From: Candidatus Bathyarchaeota archaeon
GTDB lineage: Archaea > Thermoproteota > Bathyarchaeia > Bathyarchaeales > Bathyarchaeaceae
Assembly: GCA_020356305.1 (NCBI GenBank)
Contig: CP070636.1
Location: 1,365,247-1,427,924, forward strand
Reading direction: 5' to 3'
DNA: 62,678 nucleotides
Shown here: positions 10,073 to 19,099 of the stretch, piece after piece
Position numbering within the stretch: position 1 is the stretch's first letter
Layout of the letters: the number at the start of each line of letters is the position of its first letter
Made by a program: the position numbers and the translations under genes
Notes under the pieces: generated by a model
Databases searched by the model: none
What the model was told of the DNA's origin: nothing
The model's input: only the letters and a program-made list of their open reading frames with translations

Positions 10073-10732
10073 TTATATGCCAAACGCAAGTATACGAGCG
10101 GCGTCAGAAGCATCTTCAGCCTTGTCTGCAGCGTCTTCCATCAGTTCAATCACGACCCAAAGGAGAAGAAGCACTGGAATTTCGATTTGGCTGTTAAGGA
10201 TTTTCATCTCCAACTCCATGTAGAGATCGTCCACAACTCTTTCAGCGATCTCCACTTCCCTAGCTTTCTCCAAAGTCTTCGCGGACCCGTAATTCAGCGT
10301 GATTGCGGTTTCTCGAAGCTTTGAAATTGTTTCAAACATGGCCTCAGAAAACTTCCTCAAATCATTTCGAACGTCAGGAGCCACCTTCCATTTTCTCTCC
10401 ATAATCTGCAATACCCGAAAGGCTATGCCTACACAGAAGTCGGCGATCTCACTTGTCAGGTTGGTGAAGCGGAGATAGTCTTCGCGGCTTATCAAAATGG
10501 CTCCAATCTCAGCTAGTTCCAGCGCAACCCTGCGTCTCGCGGTGTCCACCGTATCTCTTAGCTGCTTGATTTCCATGAACAACTGTTGAGCCGCCTTATT
10601 ATCCTCTTTAACGAAGCTGTCCATAATCCGTGGGACCCGCCGGCTAATCTCCAAAACCTTTCTCAAGTGTTCTTGACAAACACCGAGTGCTCTTCGTTTC
10701 ACCCGTTGCTCAGTCTCTGTTGGAAAAACCAT
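10073..10732 (-). CDS. DUF47 (PhoU-like) family protein
   Basis: This is a 219-aa all-helical protein of the DUF47/TIGR00153 family, related to PhoU. Members are often adjacent to phosphate transporters and are thought to modulate them, but no transporter lies nearby. Helical heptad-like segments run throughout, with an acidic/Ala-rich C-terminal helix (ELMEDAADKAEDASDAARIL) typical of the metal-cluster-binding PhoU fold. It directly precedes endA. Function beyond family membership is unknown. Confidence 0.75.
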   Translation of the reverse strand: MVFPTETEQRVKRRALGVCQEHLRKVLEISRRVPRIMDSFVKEDNKAAQQLFMEIKQLRDTVDTARRRVALELAEIGAILISREDYLRFTNLTSEIADFCVGIAFRVLQIMERKWKVAPDVRNDLRKFSEAMFETISKLRETAITLNYGSAKTLEKAREVEIAERVVDDLYMELEMKILNSQIEIPVLLLLWVVIELMEDAADKAEDASDAARILAFGI

Positions 10733-10810
10733 GTGCGCCGCCTCTAGAAAGTCGTCCCTGTCACCAACATACTACGTGCGACAGACTTAAAAAAGATAGC
10801 GAAGAAAGGG

Positions 10811-12562
10811 CTAACTCTTGACTGGGGATCCCAACTCTTCAAACACTTTCGTACTGTTGAAGTAGGCGTGAAAAAGCTCAGGCAACTCGGCTATCCTATT
10901 TCTCACCTGCCTCCAAGTGTCGCGGCTCCGAATAGTCACCGTTTTGTCTTCAAGTGTCTTATAGTCAATGGTTACTCCAACAGGAGTGCCAACTTCATCC
11001 GCTCTTGCATACCGTCTCCCAATTGATCCTGACTCGTCATACTCCACAGTGAAGCCAGCCTCCATAAGAACTTGACAGACCTGCTTTGCCTTTACGGGCA
11101 GCCCATCTTTACTGACCAACGGAAAAACACCAACTTGTATAGGAACGAGATCTCGTGGAAGGCTCAGCAGCGTCCGACCATCTTTCGTTTTGTAGGCGTA
11201 CTCCAGAGTTACGTAGAAAAGTCGATCGGATCCGAAACTTGGCTCCACCACATGTGGAATGAACCGTTTGCCCTTTTCTTTCACTTTTTTGCGAGTGATT
11301 TTTACGTGTTCAGGCAAGATTTTGAAGGATTCAGCAATATGAAACCCTTGTTTCTCAAAGGAAGCCTCCAACTCTTTTACATCTATGGTGGAGAGCAAAT
11401 TGATTACTCTTGACGTGTTCTCCTTGAACGCTGGACCGATTTTGGACGCATCAGGTTTGACGTTTACCACTTTTTTCATGATGGGTTTTTCGTATTTTTT
11501 GAACGCGGTCATGTCCACACCGCTGGATTCCATGTGATGCCTTAGGTCGTAATCTGTCCTGTAGTTGTGGCCTGAGATCTCCACCCACCCCCATCTCTCC
11601 AAGTATGCCTGCTGGTCGTATCCCTGTACTGAATAGTGAGCTCGTTCCCAATCCAACTTCTCAATGAACCGTTGTTTTTCCTCAGGCACTTCCAGCTCAG
11701 CTAGAAAACGTTTAGACAACGCCATGAAAAATGCCTGCCACTCTGTCTTTATCAGTCCTTTGCTCAAGGCTTTCGTCACTGTGACCTCTACGGGTTCATC
11801 TATGCTCTTCAACACCTTTTCTGCGGGTAGCAGTCTCAGAGTTTCGTTCTCCATTTCCTTCAGTCTTACGCACTGTGGCTCCTCAGGATCAAAAAAGAAT
11901 TCAAGATCCATGATTGTGAACTCTCGCAATCTTATTGGACCTTGTCTAGGGGAGATCTCGTTTCTGAGCGCATGACCGATGATCGCAACTCCGAATGGAA
12001 GTCTTTCTCGCGCGTACTCGTAGATGCGCTTGTATTCAACGAAAATTCCCTGAGCTGCCTCAGGACGACCGTAGCCGACGGCTTCGGAATATGGTCCGAT
12101 GGTGGTTCTAAACATGGTTAAGAAGCGTTTCGGCTCACCGAAGTTCCCGCCACATTCAGGACAATGAATTCCCTGTTTGTTGATCTCACTCATCAACTCC
12201 TGGAGACTGAGTTTTTCAGTGTCTGTCTCGCTCATTCCTGCGAACTCCAGAAGCAGATGGTCAGCACGAAACTTTCTCTTACACTCGTTGCACTCCACCA
12301 TGGGTTCCTGAAAAGCTTCCACGTGGCCAGAGGCTTCGAAAACTTTCTCCGGCATAATAACCGATGTCTCGATTTCAAAGAGTCCCAGTCTACGAATAAA
12401 GAAGTCACGAAGCCTGTCTTCAATCTTCCTTTTTAGAGTTGAGCCTAGCGGACCGAGCGTCATGAAACCGCTGGTGCCACCATAAATTTCAAAGGACGGC
12501 CAAAAGAAGCCTCGGCGTCTAGCCATCTCACTTATTATCTCAAACTTGTCCGATGATCGCAT
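10811..12562 (-). CDS. glyS: Glycyl-tRNA synthetase, archaeal/eukaryal alpha2 type
   Basis: This class II synthetase charges tRNA-Gly. At 583 aa it has the N-terminal catalytic start (SFEIYGGTSGFMTLGPLG), a Zn-binding insertion with two CxxC pairs (CNECKRKF and CPECGGNF, residues about 90-145), motif 2 LRNEISPRQGPIRLREF and a C-terminal anticodon-binding domain beginning LVPIQVGVFP. All core motifs look intact. The gene is transcribed toward DUF47-endA, separated by about 80 bases, so this may be a tRNA-function transcription unit. The upstream spacer (12563-12723) separates it from the dehydratase gene. Confidence 0.93.
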   Translation of the reverse strand: MRSSDKFEIISEMARRRGFFWPSFEIYGGTSGFMTLGPLGSTLKRKIEDRLRDFFIRRLGLFEIETSVIMPEKVFEASGHVEAFQEPMVECNECKRKFRADHLLLEFAGMSETDTEKLSLQELMSEINKQGIHCPECGGNFGEPKRFLTMFRTTIGPYSEAVGYGRPEAAQGIFVEYKRIYEYARERLPFGVAIIGHALRNEISPRQGPIRLREFTIMDLEFFFDPEEPQCVRLKEMENETLRLLPAEKVLKSIDEPVEVTVTKALSKGLIKTEWQAFFMALSKRFLAELEVPEEKQRFIEKLDWERAHYSVQGYDQQAYLERWGWVEISGHNYRTDYDLRHHMESSGVDMTAFKKYEKPIMKKVVNVKPDASKIGPAFKENTSRVINLLSTIDVKELEASFEKQGFHIAESFKILPEHVKITRKKVKEKGKRFIPHVVEPSFGSDRLFYVTLEYAYKTKDGRTLLSLPRDLVPIQVGVFPLVSKDGLPVKAKQVCQVLMEAGFTVEYDESGSIGRRYARADEVGTPVGVTIDYKTLEDKTVTIRSRDTWRQVRNRIAELPELFHAYFNSTKVFEELGSPVKS

Positions 12563-12723
12563 GAACCTTTGAACTCCACGTTAATGTAATGTTTACAGAA
12601 CCCTTAAGACGTTGCTCGATAATAAAGCAAACGCTGTTCCTTCTCTCATTAATCCTGAATCTCAGCCGGAGTTCTTTTGCCCGCCGAAGCTTCTTGCATC
12701 AACCTTGGACTGGCCTGCCTTCA

Positions 12724-13689
12724 TCATGGCAAGTTCAAAAGTTCCATGTCAATGTTGCCGCCTGAGATCACGGCAACCGTCTTCTCGCCTCGCTTAAACT
12801 GTATTCTCCCTTGTAGGATTGCTGCTGGCCCAACTGCGCCAGATCCCTCAACAACTTGACGTTCATTTTTGAGGATCCAAAGGATTGCACTTTTTAACTC
12901 TTCTTCTTCCGCCAAGACAATTTCATCGACATACTTTAATACAAGATCCAAAGTCATCTCGGAGATTCCCCCGGCAAGTCCGTCGGCCATGGTGAGGGGA
13001 ACAGGGACGTCCACAATCTTCTTGGCCTTGAAGCATTCATACATGGTGTACGCAGCTGTGGATTGGACGCCCACAACTCTTACTTTCGGGTTAACCGTCT
13101 TGGCCCAAAGGGCTATACCAGAGATTAGACCTCCGCCACCTATAGGAACTATTAGGGTATCTGTGTCAGGTATTTCTTCCAAGATCTCGCAACCGATTGT
13201 TCCTTGGCCGGCTATGACCTTGTAGTCCTCGAAGGCAGGGATGTAAGTTGCCCCAGTCTCCGAAACCATCCGCTTGCAATAGACCAGAGATTCATCGTAG
13301 TTTGCTCCTTTAAGCACAACTTCTGCCCCGAGATCTCTACATTGTTCTACTTTTACTTTGGGAGCGTTCTCGGGCACGACGACGGTTGCTTTTATGTCCA
13401 TCATTTTGGATACAAGAGCGACAGCGAGAGCATGGTTTCCAGTCGAGGCTGTGATGACCCCTCTGCTGCGTTCTTCAGGCGGTAGCGAATAGATTTTGTT
13501 ATATGCTCCTCGAAACTTGAAGGCCCCAGTCTTTTGCAGGTTTTCCCATTTCAAGTATATTTCTGCACGGCTTAGCTGGCTAAGCGCCCTAGAATAGGTT
13601 ATTGGTGTGCAGTAAACCACGCCTGCTAGGTTCTTTCTTGCCTCTAAGATTTCCACGGCAGACAGGGTCACGTCTCTCGCTCCTTGCAT
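12724..13689 (-). CDS. Threonine/serine dehydratase family, PLP-dependent
   Basis: This fold-type II PLP enzyme probably eliminates ammonia from threonine, serine or a hydroxyaspartate. The PLP lysine lies in TGAFKFRGAYNK, and the phosphate-binding loop is GGGGLISG. At 321 aa it lacks the C-terminal ACT domain of feedback-controlled biosynthetic IlvA. I use the ATG at 13689, two bases after the stop of the upstream gene; a longer frame from 13791 would overlap that gene by 100 bases and adds a non-homologous Cys/His-rich stretch. Tight coupling to an ornithine-cyclodeaminase-like gene recalls the EutB-EutC and BhcB-BhcD pairs. Supply of 2-oxobutyrate for isoleucine is the alternative. Confidence 0.85.
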   Translation of the reverse strand: MQGARDVTLSAVEILEARKNLAGVVYCTPITYSRALSQLSRAEIYLKWENLQKTGAFKFRGAYNKIYSLPPEERSRGVITASTGNHALAVALVSKMMDIKATVVVPENAPKVKVEQCRDLGAEVVLKGANYDESLVYCKRMVSETGATYIPAFEDYKVIAGQGTIGCEILEEIPDTDTLIVPIGGGGLISGIALWAKTVNPKVRVVGVQSTAAYTMYECFKAKKIVDVPVPLTMADGLAGGISEMTLDLVLKYVDEIVLAEEEELKSAILWILKNERQVVEGSGAVGPAAILQGRIQFKRGEKTVAVISGGNIDMELLNLP

Positions 13690-13691
13690 CG

Positions 13692-14690
13692 TCAAACAGT
13701 GATGTACGAGCCAATCTTTTCCTTCAAAGCCCGTTCGTAGACTAGTTGTGAAGTCACGACATCTTGGACAGCTATGCCGGTGAGGTCGCAAACGGTTATC
13801 TCTTCCTCGCTGCTTCTTCCGCTCTTCAAGCCAAGCAGTATCTCACCCAGCTCCGCATGGATGTCTTCTACAGAGATGGTTCCATCGTCAACTGCGTGAT
13901 GAACCTCCCCTAACTTTACACATTGCTTGACACTGTCTACAACGATTTTGTCTGCAAGTCCTAGTACTCCCGTTTCCAACTCCTGCTTTTCGGGCGAGTC
14001 TGCTCCCATGGCCGTTATGTGCATTCCTTTGTCTACCCACTCTTTTTTCACCAGCGGCGACGTGCTTGTTGTAGCCGTTACCACGACTTCACTGTTTCTG
14101 ACCGCTTCCTCTGCGGAACCCACCGGCAAGATCTCTGCTTTCAGCTTTTGCCTCATGTCCTCAACGTATCTTTCAACGTTGGCTAGGGTTCGTCCCCACA
14201 CCTTTAGAACACGGAAGTCTCTGACCTTGCTAAGCGCCTCGATTTGAAGTCTAGCTTGCAATCCGGTTCCAATAACAGCTACGGCTTCCACGGACTTTTT
14301 CGCGAGACAACGTGTTGCAAGGGCTCCAGCCCCAGCGGTTCTCATGTCTGTAATAAATCCTCTATCGACGAGGAGGCTTCGAGGCGCTCCGGTTCTAGCG
14401 TCGAAAAGTAGTATCATACCGCCGCTTGATGGAAGTCCGATTTTCGGATTATCATAGAAGCCGGACGCTATCTTGATGCAGTATTTGTCGGATCCCTTCA
14501 AATATCCTGGTTTGATGTGAACCTCACCTCGGTTCTCCTTGATCTCTAAGCCTAACGGAAAAGGAATAACCGCCTTTCCAGAGTTAAAAGCTTTGAAGCC
14601 TTCTTCCACAACTTTAATGGTGTCCTCCATCGTTAGGATCGACTCGATTTGTTCTTTGGTTAGCAGCAAAACCTGGTCTTTTTTTTCCAC
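13692..14690 (-). CDS. Ornithine cyclodeaminase / mu-crystallin family NAD(P)-dependent enzyme
   Basis: This 332-aa protein is in the OCD/alanine dehydrogenase/mu-crystallin family, whose members catalyse NAD(P)-linked imine reduction, amino-acid dehydrogenation or cyclodeamination. The Rossmann motif is VIGTGLQARLQIEAL (residues about 139-153). The substrate-side segment HIKPGYL and DRGFITDMRTAGAGALA are conserved. The start is GTG at 14690. The dehydratase gene begins two bases after its stop, so the pair is almost certainly co-translated. That pairing favours a two-step amino-acid conversion (imine formation, then reduction) over housekeeping proline synthesis. Exact substrate unknown. Confidence 0.85.
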   Translation of the reverse strand: MEKKDQVLLLTKEQIESILTMEDTIKVVEEGFKAFNSGKAVIPFPLGLEIKENRGEVHIKPGYLKGSDKYCIKIASGFYDNPKIGLPSSGGMILLFDARTGAPRSLLVDRGFITDMRTAGAGALATRCLAKKSVEAVAVIGTGLQARLQIEALSKVRDFRVLKVWGRTLANVERYVEDMRQKLKAEILPVGSAEEAVRNSEVVVTATTSTSPLVKKEWVDKGMHITAMGADSPEKQELETGVLGLADKIVVDSVKQCVKLGEVHHAVDDGTISVEDIHAELGEILLGLKSGRSSEEEITVCDLTGIAVQDVVTSQLVYERALKEKIGSYITV

Positions 14691-14742
14691 ATCCCTTCAT
14701 CTCTTTGGTCGGAGCGTTTTCGACGGGAGTTATTGCGTTAAC

Positions 14743-14750
14743 TTATTATA
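14743..14750. promoter_or_regulatory. Shared TATA region between OCD-like gene and inositol-phosphate synthase
   Basis: TTATTATA reads as a TATA box on the plus strand, about 40 bases before ATG 14784, and as TATAATAA on the minus strand, about 55 bases before GTG 14690. Confidence 0.45.
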
Positions 14751-14783
14751 ACTTTGTTGCTTGACTCTGAAGAGGTAGATTTC

Positions 14784-15851
14784 ATGTCCAAGATCAAAGT
14801 TGGATTAGTAGGTGTGGGAAATTGTGCATCAGCCTTGGTTCAAGGCGTTTATCATTACAGAAAAACAGAAAAAGACGGGGATGCGGTGGGGCTGAGGCAT
14901 CTTTTTCTGGGAGATTACCATCCGAGGGACGTTGAGTTCGTATCAGCTTTCGACATCGAGGCTAGAAAAGTTGGAAAGGATTTGTCTGAAGCAATTTTCT
15001 CTTTCCCTAACAACACCTTGAAATTCGTGGATGTGCCCTATCTGAATGTCCCAGTTTTCAAGGGCCCTGTTCTGGATGGCGTCGGCACCTCTCTAAGAAA
15101 CGTGATCAAGATAAGCGAGGGCTCAGAGGCAGATGTAGTTCAAAGCCTTGAGGAAAGTGACGCCGAGATGGTCATTAACCTCCTTCCCAGCGGAGCCGTA
15201 AAGGCTGCCAAAAAATACGCTGAAAATGCACTTGATGCCGGCTGTGCCTTTGTCAACGCCGCACCTGCTTTTATCGCTAGTGACGCTGCGTGGCACAAGC
15301 GCTACGAGGATGGCGGTCTGCCAGTCGTTGGCGACGACTTGGTAGATCAGGTGGGGGCCACTATTCTTCATAAAACCTTGCTGAGAATGTTGGTGGATCG
15401 AGGTGTTCGAGTTTACGAAACGTATCAACTCGATGTGGGAGGAGGAACCGAATCTCTCGATACCCTTGAGAGGGCGAGAGAAACGAAACGAATTATGAAA
15501 ACTAAATCGGTGGAGACCGCTCTGCCGTACAAGGCTTCGGTTGTTGCAGGGTCTACTGACTACGTGGATTTCTTGGACAATCGGCGAGACAGTTACTTTT
15601 GGGTGAAGGGACTCTACTTTGGGGGGGTTCCTATGCAGCTTGACATTCGACTTAACACGGTGGATGCTCCAAACGCCGGCTCCGTTTTGTTTGACGTCAT
15701 ACGAGGCACAAAGATTGCTTTGGACCGCGGAGTCGCTGGCTCTCTTCTGAGCATTTCCGCGTACGCTTTCAAGCATCCGCCGCAGATGTTGCCTTTAGAA
15801 ATAGCTGAAAAATGGTTTGAGGAGTTTGTCCAAGGGAAAAGGCAACGATAG
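14784..15851 (+). CDS. ino1: myo-Inositol-1-phosphate synthase
   Basis: This enzyme converts glucose 6-phosphate to L-myo-inositol 1-phosphate with NAD. The N-terminal Rossmann motif is GLVGVGNCASALVQG, and the family signature region includes DDLVDQVGATILHKTLL and LDVGGGTE. The 355-aa length fits the short archaeal/actinobacterial class. I choose the ATG at 14784 because AGAGGT lies just upstream and the protein then begins MSKIKVGLVG; a longer frame from 14754 would start near the transcription start. The product feeds inositol phospholipids (archaetidylinositol) or compatible solutes. PGI/PMI, convergent downstream, supplies hexose-phosphate interconversion. Confidence 0.93.
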   Translation: MSKIKVGLVGVGNCASALVQGVYHYRKTEKDGDAVGLRHLFLGDYHPRDVEFVSAFDIEARKVGKDLSEAIFSFPNNTLKFVDVPYLNVPVFKGPVLDGVGTSLRNVIKISEGSEADVVQSLEESDAEMVINLLPSGAVKAAKKYAENALDAGCAFVNAAPAFIASDAAWHKRYEDGGLPVVGDDLVDQVGATILHKTLLRMLVDRGVRVYETYQLDVGGGTESLDTLERARETKRIMKTKSVETALPYKASVVAGSTDYVDFLDNRRDSYFWVKGLYFGGVPMQLDIRLNTVDAPNAGSVLFDVIRGTKIALDRGVAGSLLSISAYAFKHPPQMLPLEIAEKWFEEFVQGKRQR

Positions 15852-15884
15852 GCGCCAATAGGCTGCAAAACTAAGCCTTTTCGT

Positions 15885-16991
15885 TCATCTTGACTCGACT
15901 TCTTTTTTCAGTCTCTCTATTGCGGTGAAGCGTTTCTTCATCTCTTCTTTCAGTCTGTTGATAATCTCCACTGGCGTCGGATCCATGTTGCGCAGAATGG
16001 CTAAGTAAACGCTTGTTAGGTCACCCAAGAACAACACTGAAAAAATTCTTGCCAGTTTGCTGTCTCCTCTTGCATGAATTTCCAAGACCTTTTGAGCCTT
16101 CTGCAACACTAAGGATTTGGTTGCTTCGATTCGGTGTCTAATTTCCGGCGGCTCTTTCTGATCGCGAAGGAGTACAACTGAGAACCGTTTCGTAAGTGCC
16201 TCAGATGCTTCCCATGCGACAACTTCGTTGTGGTTGAGCTCTGGAAAAGTGTCGTGTCGGGAAGGGATTTTGCTGTTTTCGTTGAGTTGTGTTTTGAGTC
16301 GGCGAGCTATGGCTGCGTACTGTCGGAAGCCGTAGATCACGGGTATTGTGTCTCTCAGTTCCAGCGCAAGTTTTTTCGCCGGGTTTTCTGTTGCGGGAGT
16401 TTCAAGTGAGTTTTCTCGGCTCAACTTTTCAACAATCTCGATTGTTTCTTGGATCTCTTTGTCCTTGTTTTGAAGGATGCCCAGTTTTTCTAGGAAAAGG
16501 GGAAGTGGGAAGAAAAGGTAGGGAAGGGTGACTCGCGAGGGCAGTTCACTTGGCACGATCACGGTGGGCAGTCCTAGTTTTTCGGAAAAGGCGAGTAGAT
16601 GCCCTCCTGAGGTTACTGTTATAATCTTGCATCCTCTTTTGACGGCGTCAACAAAGGCCGTAAGTGTTTCCTCTGTTTTTCCTGAGCAGCTGATTGCAAA
16701 AACCAGCGTATCCTCATTTGCGTAAGCAGGTAGATTGTAGTCTCTGCAGACTTCTATGGTGACGGGAAGCTCGTCTACAAGCCAATCTCGAAGAATCTCT
16801 CCTCCAATAGCAGAACCTCCCATGCCTACTACTATGATGTGTTGAGGCCGTCCGTATCTGACTGAGACTTTTTTAACACTTTGCAGAGCTTCTTTGCAGT
16901 AGATGCTGGTTTTCAAGCAGTGTTTAAGCAGGTCGCTCTTGTCTATTTTGCTGATCTCTTCACTTTGGTCTATAACTGTTTTTTTGTACAT
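15885..16991 (-). CDS. Bifunctional phosphoglucose/phosphomannose isomerase
   Basis: This SIS-domain enzyme interconverts glucose 6-P or mannose 6-P with fructose 6-P. The first SIS domain holds VVGMGGSAIGGE and SCSGKTEETL; the C-terminal active-site region includes HDTFPELNHNEVVAWE, where the His and Glu residues act in proton transfer in crenarchaeal PGI/PMI. At 368 aa it is longer than the roughly 300-325 aa typical of the family, the extra being N- and C-terminal helices ending in a Lys/Glu-rich tail. The ATG start is at 16991. It follows a small hypothetical gene by 18 bases, probably in one operon. Confidence 0.9.
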   Translation of the reverse strand: MYKKTVIDQSEEISKIDKSDLLKHCLKTSIYCKEALQSVKKVSVRYGRPQHIIVVGMGGSAIGGEILRDWLVDELPVTIEVCRDYNLPAYANEDTLVFAISCSGKTEETLTAFVDAVKRGCKIITVTSGGHLLAFSEKLGLPTVIVPSELPSRVTLPYLFFPLPLFLEKLGILQNKDKEIQETIEIVEKLSRENSLETPATENPAKKLALELRDTIPVIYGFRQYAAIARRLKTQLNENSKIPSRHDTFPELNHNEVVAWEASEALTKRFSVVLLRDQKEPPEIRHRIEATKSLVLQKAQKVLEIHARGDSKLARIFSVLFLGDLTSVYLAILRNMDPTPVEIINRLKEEMKKRFTAIERLKKEVESR

Positions 16992-17009
16992 TTTTCACTC
17001 TCTCCCGTC

Positions 17010-17333
17010 TTACTTGTTGAGCATGTTTAGAGCCTGCTTCAGTATGTTTTCGGCGATGGCTGACGCTTTTACCACGGGAATTGTGGTGGAAGGTATGTTG
17101 GCTATCCCTTCAACTCGAACGGTTCTGGTGTAGGTGGGCATGTCTGCGATGCAGCTGTCAAGCACGATGAGGCAGGAGCCTTTCGGATAGAACTTGGTTT
17201 CGAAACAGAACAGCTTGCCGTCCTTCCAGAAGAGGGGTTTTACCTCTTGGCAGATGGCGCACCATGCGAGTTCTTCAGCGGGTCTTTGCTTGGCGCTGCA
17301 AACTTTGACTGTGAAACGATCTTTTTTTTCCAC
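17010..17333 (-). CDS. Small conserved-type hypothetical protein with a CxxC pair
   Basis: Unrecognised protein of about 107 aa. One CAIC pair near residue 25 lies in a beta-rich N-terminal half, and a helix at the C-terminus carries KASAIAENILKQAL. I prefer the GTG at 17333, six bases after GAGGGTG; an in-frame GTG at 17342 overlaps that site and would add MKY. It is 18 bases upstream of PGI/PMI on the same strand, which suggests co-expression. No function can be assigned; a small metal- or nucleic-acid-binding role is only a guess from the Cys pair. Confidence 0.65.
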   Translation of the reverse strand: MEKKDRFTVKVCSAKQRPAEELAWCAICQEVKPLFWKDGKLFCFETKFYPKGSCLIVLDSCIADMPTYTRTVRVEGIANIPSTTIPVVKASAIAENILKQALNMLNK

Positions 17334-17389
17334 GTATTTCACCCTCGGCTTTCCAATAAACTTAGAAACAACGTTGGTTGTAAAAGCTT

Positions 17390-18292
17390 TTGAGGTTATC
17401 GCAGGTGTGCATTAGAAGTCACCAGATTGCTCCATTAAGACGCAGCTATGAACTTTCCGTTGCGATACCTGGATCCTTAATCGTCGATGTACCGCACCTT
17501 CGAGAGAAGACGTTTAGGGTTGGATTGATCGGACGGGCAGCCGCTATTTTTCGTGTGGACGAGATCATCATTTTTCCGGATCTCCCACACACAGATCAAA
17601 GTCGAGACATCAAGTTGGTTACCATCCTTCTCTCTTACATGGAGACGCCTCAATACTTGCGCAAGAAACTGTTCAAGATAAGGCCAGAACTGCAGTACGC
17701 AGGCGCTCTTCCTCCCTTGCGAACGCCTCATCACCCGCTTTCAGATCGAACAGAAAGCCTAAAGATAGGGGAACATCGAGAAGGTGTAGTGACATCTGTT
17801 GTCAAGGGCGGGTCACTTGTGGACATAGGGGTTGAACGACCAGTGTTGGTATCTGAATCGCGCCTTCCGCTCAACAATCGAGTCACGGTGAAAGTAACAG
17901 GGCTGGGGAAACATCCTAAAGCCGTCTTAACGGGTCGCGGTGAAATCAAAAGCTACTGGGGGTATCGCGAGACAGTTTCAGATGTTCCGTTGGGACAATT
18001 TCTAAAAAACAGATCCTTTGACTTGGTTGTCGCCACTTCTCGACGCGGCAGACCGCTGATAGAGGTTACGGACGAGTTGGGCAAACGATGGAAAAGATCG
18101 GACAGAATTTTGGTGGCGTTTGGAGCGCCAACTCAAGGGTTGTATGAGATCGCTGCTAGAGAACACGTTAGCTTGGACGAGATTGTCCCTTTTGTGATCA
18201 ACACTATTCCTGGTCAGGGAGCTGAAACCGTGAGAACTGAGGAGGCGGTGTACGCTTCGCTGGCGGTTCTCAATCTTTTGGATGGTGTGTAA
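17390..18292 (+). CDS. SPOUT-type putative RNA methyltransferase (DUF171 family)
   Basis: The 300-aa protein has the SPOUT (trefoil-knot) fold interrupted by an OB-like RNA-binding insertion (residues about 115-190: EGVVTSVVKGGSLVDIG). The N-terminal signature is DVPHLREKTFRVGLIGRA, and the SAM-binding knot includes LVAFGAPTQGLYEI and VINTIPGQGAETVRTEEA. Family members modify rRNA and often lie next to rpl3 in archaea; here the ribosomal cluster is 17 kb away. The start is uncertain: TTG 17390 and GTG 17405 both precede the first conserved residue and there is no in-frame ATG. It stops four bases before the presenilin-like gene. Confidence 0.85.
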   Translation: MRLSQVCIRSHQIAPLRRSYELSVAIPGSLIVDVPHLREKTFRVGLIGRAAAIFRVDEIIIFPDLPHTDQSRDIKLVTILLSYMETPQYLRKKLFKIRPELQYAGALPPLRTPHHPLSDRTESLKIGEHREGVVTSVVKGGSLVDIGVERPVLVSESRLPLNNRVTVKVTGLGKHPKAVLTGRGEIKSYWGYRETVSDVPLGQFLKNRSFDLVVATSRRGRPLIEVTDELGKRWKRSDRILVAFGAPTQGLYEIAAREHVSLDEIVPFVINTIPGQGAETVRTEEAVYASLAVLNLLDGV

Positions 18293-18295
18293 AGT

Positions 18296-19099
18296 ATGGA
18301 TTTTGATGTTTTGCTCCCATTGATACTCTTCTTAATTCTGTTGGCCACGCTTTTTCTCTACTTCAGATCTGAAAAGAAAATTGGATCTGTGTTTCAAGAG
18401 GTGAAATTTAGTTACTACCATGGAATTCTTCTGGTCTTAGCAATGAGCGTTATGGTAGCTGTTTTGGTGCTTGTTCCAAGCGAAGCTATTTTGATTCTAT
18501 ACTTGTGCGTTTACTTTTCAGGATTCTTCTTTTTTACATATTTGTTTGTGCCGAAATGGTATTTGGCACCTGTGACCCCAATCTTGTTTATAGCCTTTTA
18601 TTTTGCTCGCGCGCCCTACTGGAACTTGTTCACGTTTAATCTCTTTGGGATTATCTTCGCCATTTTTATCTCAGTTTATTTGGGGAGTTTGTTTACGTGG
18701 AAAACAACAGCTGTTTTTGTCGGTTTACTAACCATTATGGACATAGTTAACGTTCTGGTTACAGGATTCATTCCCAGAACAGCTGAAAAAATAGTTAAAG
18801 AACTAGGGCTACCGGTGATTATTCAACTTCCAATGTTCCCATCCGTAGGATATATCATTCTAGGGTTGGGCGACATATTTCTAGCTGGGCTTCTTAGTAT
18901 TCAAAGCGCCAAAAAATATGGAAAAAAGTATGGGTTTGCATCTATTGCAGCAATCACCCTCGTCTTTTCGATACTCATCACCGTTCTCCTAAACTATTAT
19001 GACGGATACTTTCCAGCTACGGTTTTGGTGATCAGCGGCTGGTTGACCGCTTTAGCAGGACGACAACTGTACCGATCAAGCCTGTTGAAACGTGATTAA
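18296..19099 (+). CDS. Presenilin/signal-peptide-peptidase-type intramembrane aspartyl protease
   Basis: A 267-aa protein with about nine membrane segments. The two catalytic aspartates are visible: one in LLTIMDIVNV (the presenilin YD position) and one in LGLGDIFLAG (GxGD motif). PATVLVISG near the C-terminus occupies the PAL position with Thr instead of Leu, a variation worth noting. Homologues cleave transmembrane helices and signal-peptide remnants. It lies four bases after the SPOUT gene and overlaps the glycosyltransferase start by eight bases, so the three probably form one operon. The natural substrate is unknown. Confidence 0.82.
   Translation: MDFDVLLPLILFLILLATLFLYFRSEKKIGSVFQEVKFSYYHGILLVLAMSVMVAVLVLVPSEAILILYLCVYFSGFFFFTYLFVPKWYLAPVTPILFIAFYFARAPYWNLFTFNLFGIIFAIFISVYLGSLFTWKTTAVFVGLLTIMDIVNVLVTGFIPRTAEKIVKELGLPVIIQLPMFPSVGYIILGLGDIFLAGLLSIQSAKKYGKKYGFASIAAITLVFSILITVLLNYYDGYFPATVLVISGWLTALAGRQLYRSSLLKRD

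Noticed and set aside
12663..12728. 21-codon ORF overlapping the dehydratase stop as ATGA
   Set aside because: Very short with no homology; the overlap alone is not enough.
13690..13791. N-terminal extension of the dehydratase to a start at 13791
   Set aside because: It overlaps the upstream gene by 100 bases, while ATG 13689 begins exactly at conserved sequence.
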